Source of the DNA: DATHWB01 sp035460965
GTDB taxonomy: Bacteria > Actinomycetota > Acidimicrobiia > Spongiisociales > ZC4RG35
NCBI GenBank assembly: GCA_035460965.1
Contig: DATHWB010000063.1
Span: 1-5,767, forward strand
Reading direction: 5' to 3'
DNA length: 5,767 nucleotides
The notes under the pieces were generated by a model. That model was not told where the DNA came from. It ran no database searches and worked only from the letters and a program-made list of their open reading frames with translations. Each line of letters begins with the position of its first letter. The first letter of the stretch is position 1. A program made the translations under genes and the position numbers. Below are positions 4,797-5,767 of this stretch, piece after piece.

Positions 4797-5767
4797 GGCG
4801 GGCTGCCTCCGCTGCCGCGTTCTCGCCGTTCCCGGCATCGCCGTTCTCGCCGTTCTCGCCGTTCTCGGTATCCGGGGCCTCGACCAGACCGCAATCGATG
4901 AAGGTCTGATCGGGGTTCGCCCCGCCGAAGCGGATCCGCTCGAACGCCACCACCGATGCCAGCTGCTCTTCGGTGAGCGCCGGGAACCCCGGCATGACAC
5001 CCCCGCCGCCCACCGGTTTCCCGAGGTCGCCGTACGTGTCGATGCCGGCTTCGCGGAACCCGTTGGTTCCGAGTCTGACCCACTCGACGTGGTCGAGGCA
5101 CGACGTGAAGACCGCGTTGATGTTGCCGAAGGCCGGACCCACGCCGCCTTCGCCGTTGGCGCCGTGACAGCCGGCGCAGCTCGAATACTGGGCTTCGCCG
5201 ATCGCCAGGAACTGTGCTCCGCCGCCGCCGCCGGTCGCCCTGCCCTCGAAGGCGCTTCCGTCGCAGTTGACGAGATCCCCTGTCACCACGTCGACACCGA
5301 GCCGCACGTCGCCGTCGTCGCACACCGCCGCCGAACCGCTCCCGGAGAGATACAGCAGGCCGAACGCCGGGATCAGGATGAACACCACCGCCACCCATCG
5401 GGGGATGGCGGCGAGGGTGCGTTCGGTGATCCCCATCGTCGGCACAGTCACCACCACCGGATGGGCGAGGGCCTCCTCGGGGGTGACCTCGGTCGCGGCG
5501 GGGATCGGTTCGATCGTCGGTGCTGCCGCGGGTGCCGCGGCGGGTGCGGGTGTTGGGGGTGTTTCCGTGGCTGGTTCGGGCGTGGCCGGTTCGGGCGTGG
5601 CCGCTTCGGGTGCGGAGGTGGGTGGGGCGGCCGCGGCGGGGGCGGCTTCGCCACCGGCCCAGGCGGCGAGGATGTCGTCGGTGCTGGTGCCGGAGGCCTT
5701 GGCGCGTGCCTCGGCGGAGCGCCGTACGAGGGCTTCGGGGACCCCCATCTTGTCTGCGGCCGAAGCC
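4780..5767 (-). CDS. Membrane-anchored cytochrome c with Ala/Pro-rich N-terminal extension, likely 5' partial
   Basis: A monohaem c-type cytochrome, expected to carry electrons on the outer face of the cytoplasmic membrane. Counting from the ATG at 5748: residues 1-32 are a charged helical module (EALVRRSAEARAKASG, TSTDDILAAWAGG), 34-86 an Ala/Pro/Glu linker with ATPEP repeats, and 118-136 a transmembrane segment (WVAVVFILIPAFGLLYLSG). The haem domain has CAGCH (191-195) and a likely axial Met252 in VMPGFPALTEEQLASVVAF. Cysteines 143, 162, 217 and 286 are extra and might form disulfides. The C-terminus ends in GEN repeats and a charged tail. The frame stays open to the window edge and adds ASAADK before the ATG, which lacks a Shine-Dalgarno, so the real start may lie outside. 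Its electron donor and acceptor cannot be told here; a terminal oxidase or bc complex is the usual partner. It converges on the glutaredoxin-like gene. Confidence 0.88.
   Translation of the reverse strand, partial: ASAADKMGVPEALVRRSAEARAKASGTSTDDILAAWAGGEAAPAAAAPPTSAPEAATPEPATPEPATETPPTPAPAAAPAAAPTIEPIPAATEVTPEEALAHPVVVTVPTMGITERTLAAIPRWVAVVFILIPAFGLLYLSGSGSAAVCDDGDVRLGVDVVTGDLVNCDGSAFEGRATGGGGGAQFLAIGEAQYSSCAGCHGANGEGGVGPAFGNINAVFTSCLDHVEWVRLGTNGFREAGIDTYGDLGKPVGGGGVMPGFPALTEEQLASVVAFERIRFGGANPDQTFIDCGLVEAPDTENGENGENGDAGNGENAAAEAARLTRSG
4841..4867 (-). repeat. 9-bp tandem repeat encoding GEN units
   Basis: Three exact copies of CCGTTCTCG (plus strand) encode Gly-Glu-Asn repeats in the acidic C-terminal tail of the cytochrome c. 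Related, diverged units flank them up to about 4817. In-frame slippage is the probable origin. Confidence 0.75.
5573..5610 (-). repeat. 15-bp tandem repeat encoding ATPEP linker units
   Basis: GGTTCGGGCGTGGCC occurs at 5573-5587 and 5588-5602, followed by a partial diverged copy to 5610. It codes for the ATPEP repeats of the cytochrome's cytoplasmic linker. The unit is a multiple of three, so length variation would keep the frame. Confidence 0.75.

Noticed and set aside
4397..5398. Minus-strand frame covering the structured element, including an MTDLQWHGAACCPW stretch recalling WhiB proteins
   Set aside because: Only 36 codons follow the Met; the four-cysteine pattern and the GVWGG-like turn of WhiB are missing, and the rest is shadow of the cytochrome gene.

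Overview
The window looks like chromosomal core sequence from a high-GC Gram-positive, most likely a deep-branching actinomycete of the Acidimicrobiia type. Three things support this: the GC-saturated third codon positions, an MshA-like glycosyltransferase followed by a YbjN-family gene (the arrangement known at the mycobacterial mshA locus), and starts that mostly lack a Shine-Dalgarno sequence but carry a TANNNT box a few bases upstream, as leaderless actinobacterial genes do. The taxonomic call is inference. No transposase, tRNA, rRNA, CRISPR or phage gene is visible.

Layout: (1) 1-1489, plus strand: the 3' part of an mshA-like gene overlapping a YbjN-family gene. (2) 1490-1654: a short convergent spacer with a 13-bp tandem repeat that runs into the stop codon of the next gene. 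(3) 1655-3330, minus strand: a Clp1/Grc3-type P-loop polynucleotide kinase-like gene, then a secreted CAP-domain protein with a Thr-rich linker. (4) 3331-3386: a 56-bp divergent promoter region. (5) 3387-4190, plus strand: an S-adenosylmethionine hydrolase of the DUF62 family. (6) 4174-4520: a 32-residue single-pass membrane ORF on the minus strand, a 13-bp perfect hairpin, and a lower-GC stretch (4401-4503) that can fold into a compact three-way junction and that no protein explains. (7) 4521-4796, plus strand: a small glutaredoxin-like CxxC protein. (8) 4780-5767, minus strand: a membrane-anchored cytochrome c with an unusual Ala/Pro-rich cytoplasmic N-terminal extension, probably open at the window edge.

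The genes do not form one obvious pathway. A loose redox theme (mycothiol synthesis, glutaredoxin fold, cytochrome c) surrounds a divergent pair acting on nucleic-acid 5' ends and on SAM. The best candidates for something undescribed are the structured element at 4401-4503, the kinase/SAM-hydrolase divergent pair, and the N-terminal module of the cytochrome. I do not see a clearly novel multi-gene system.
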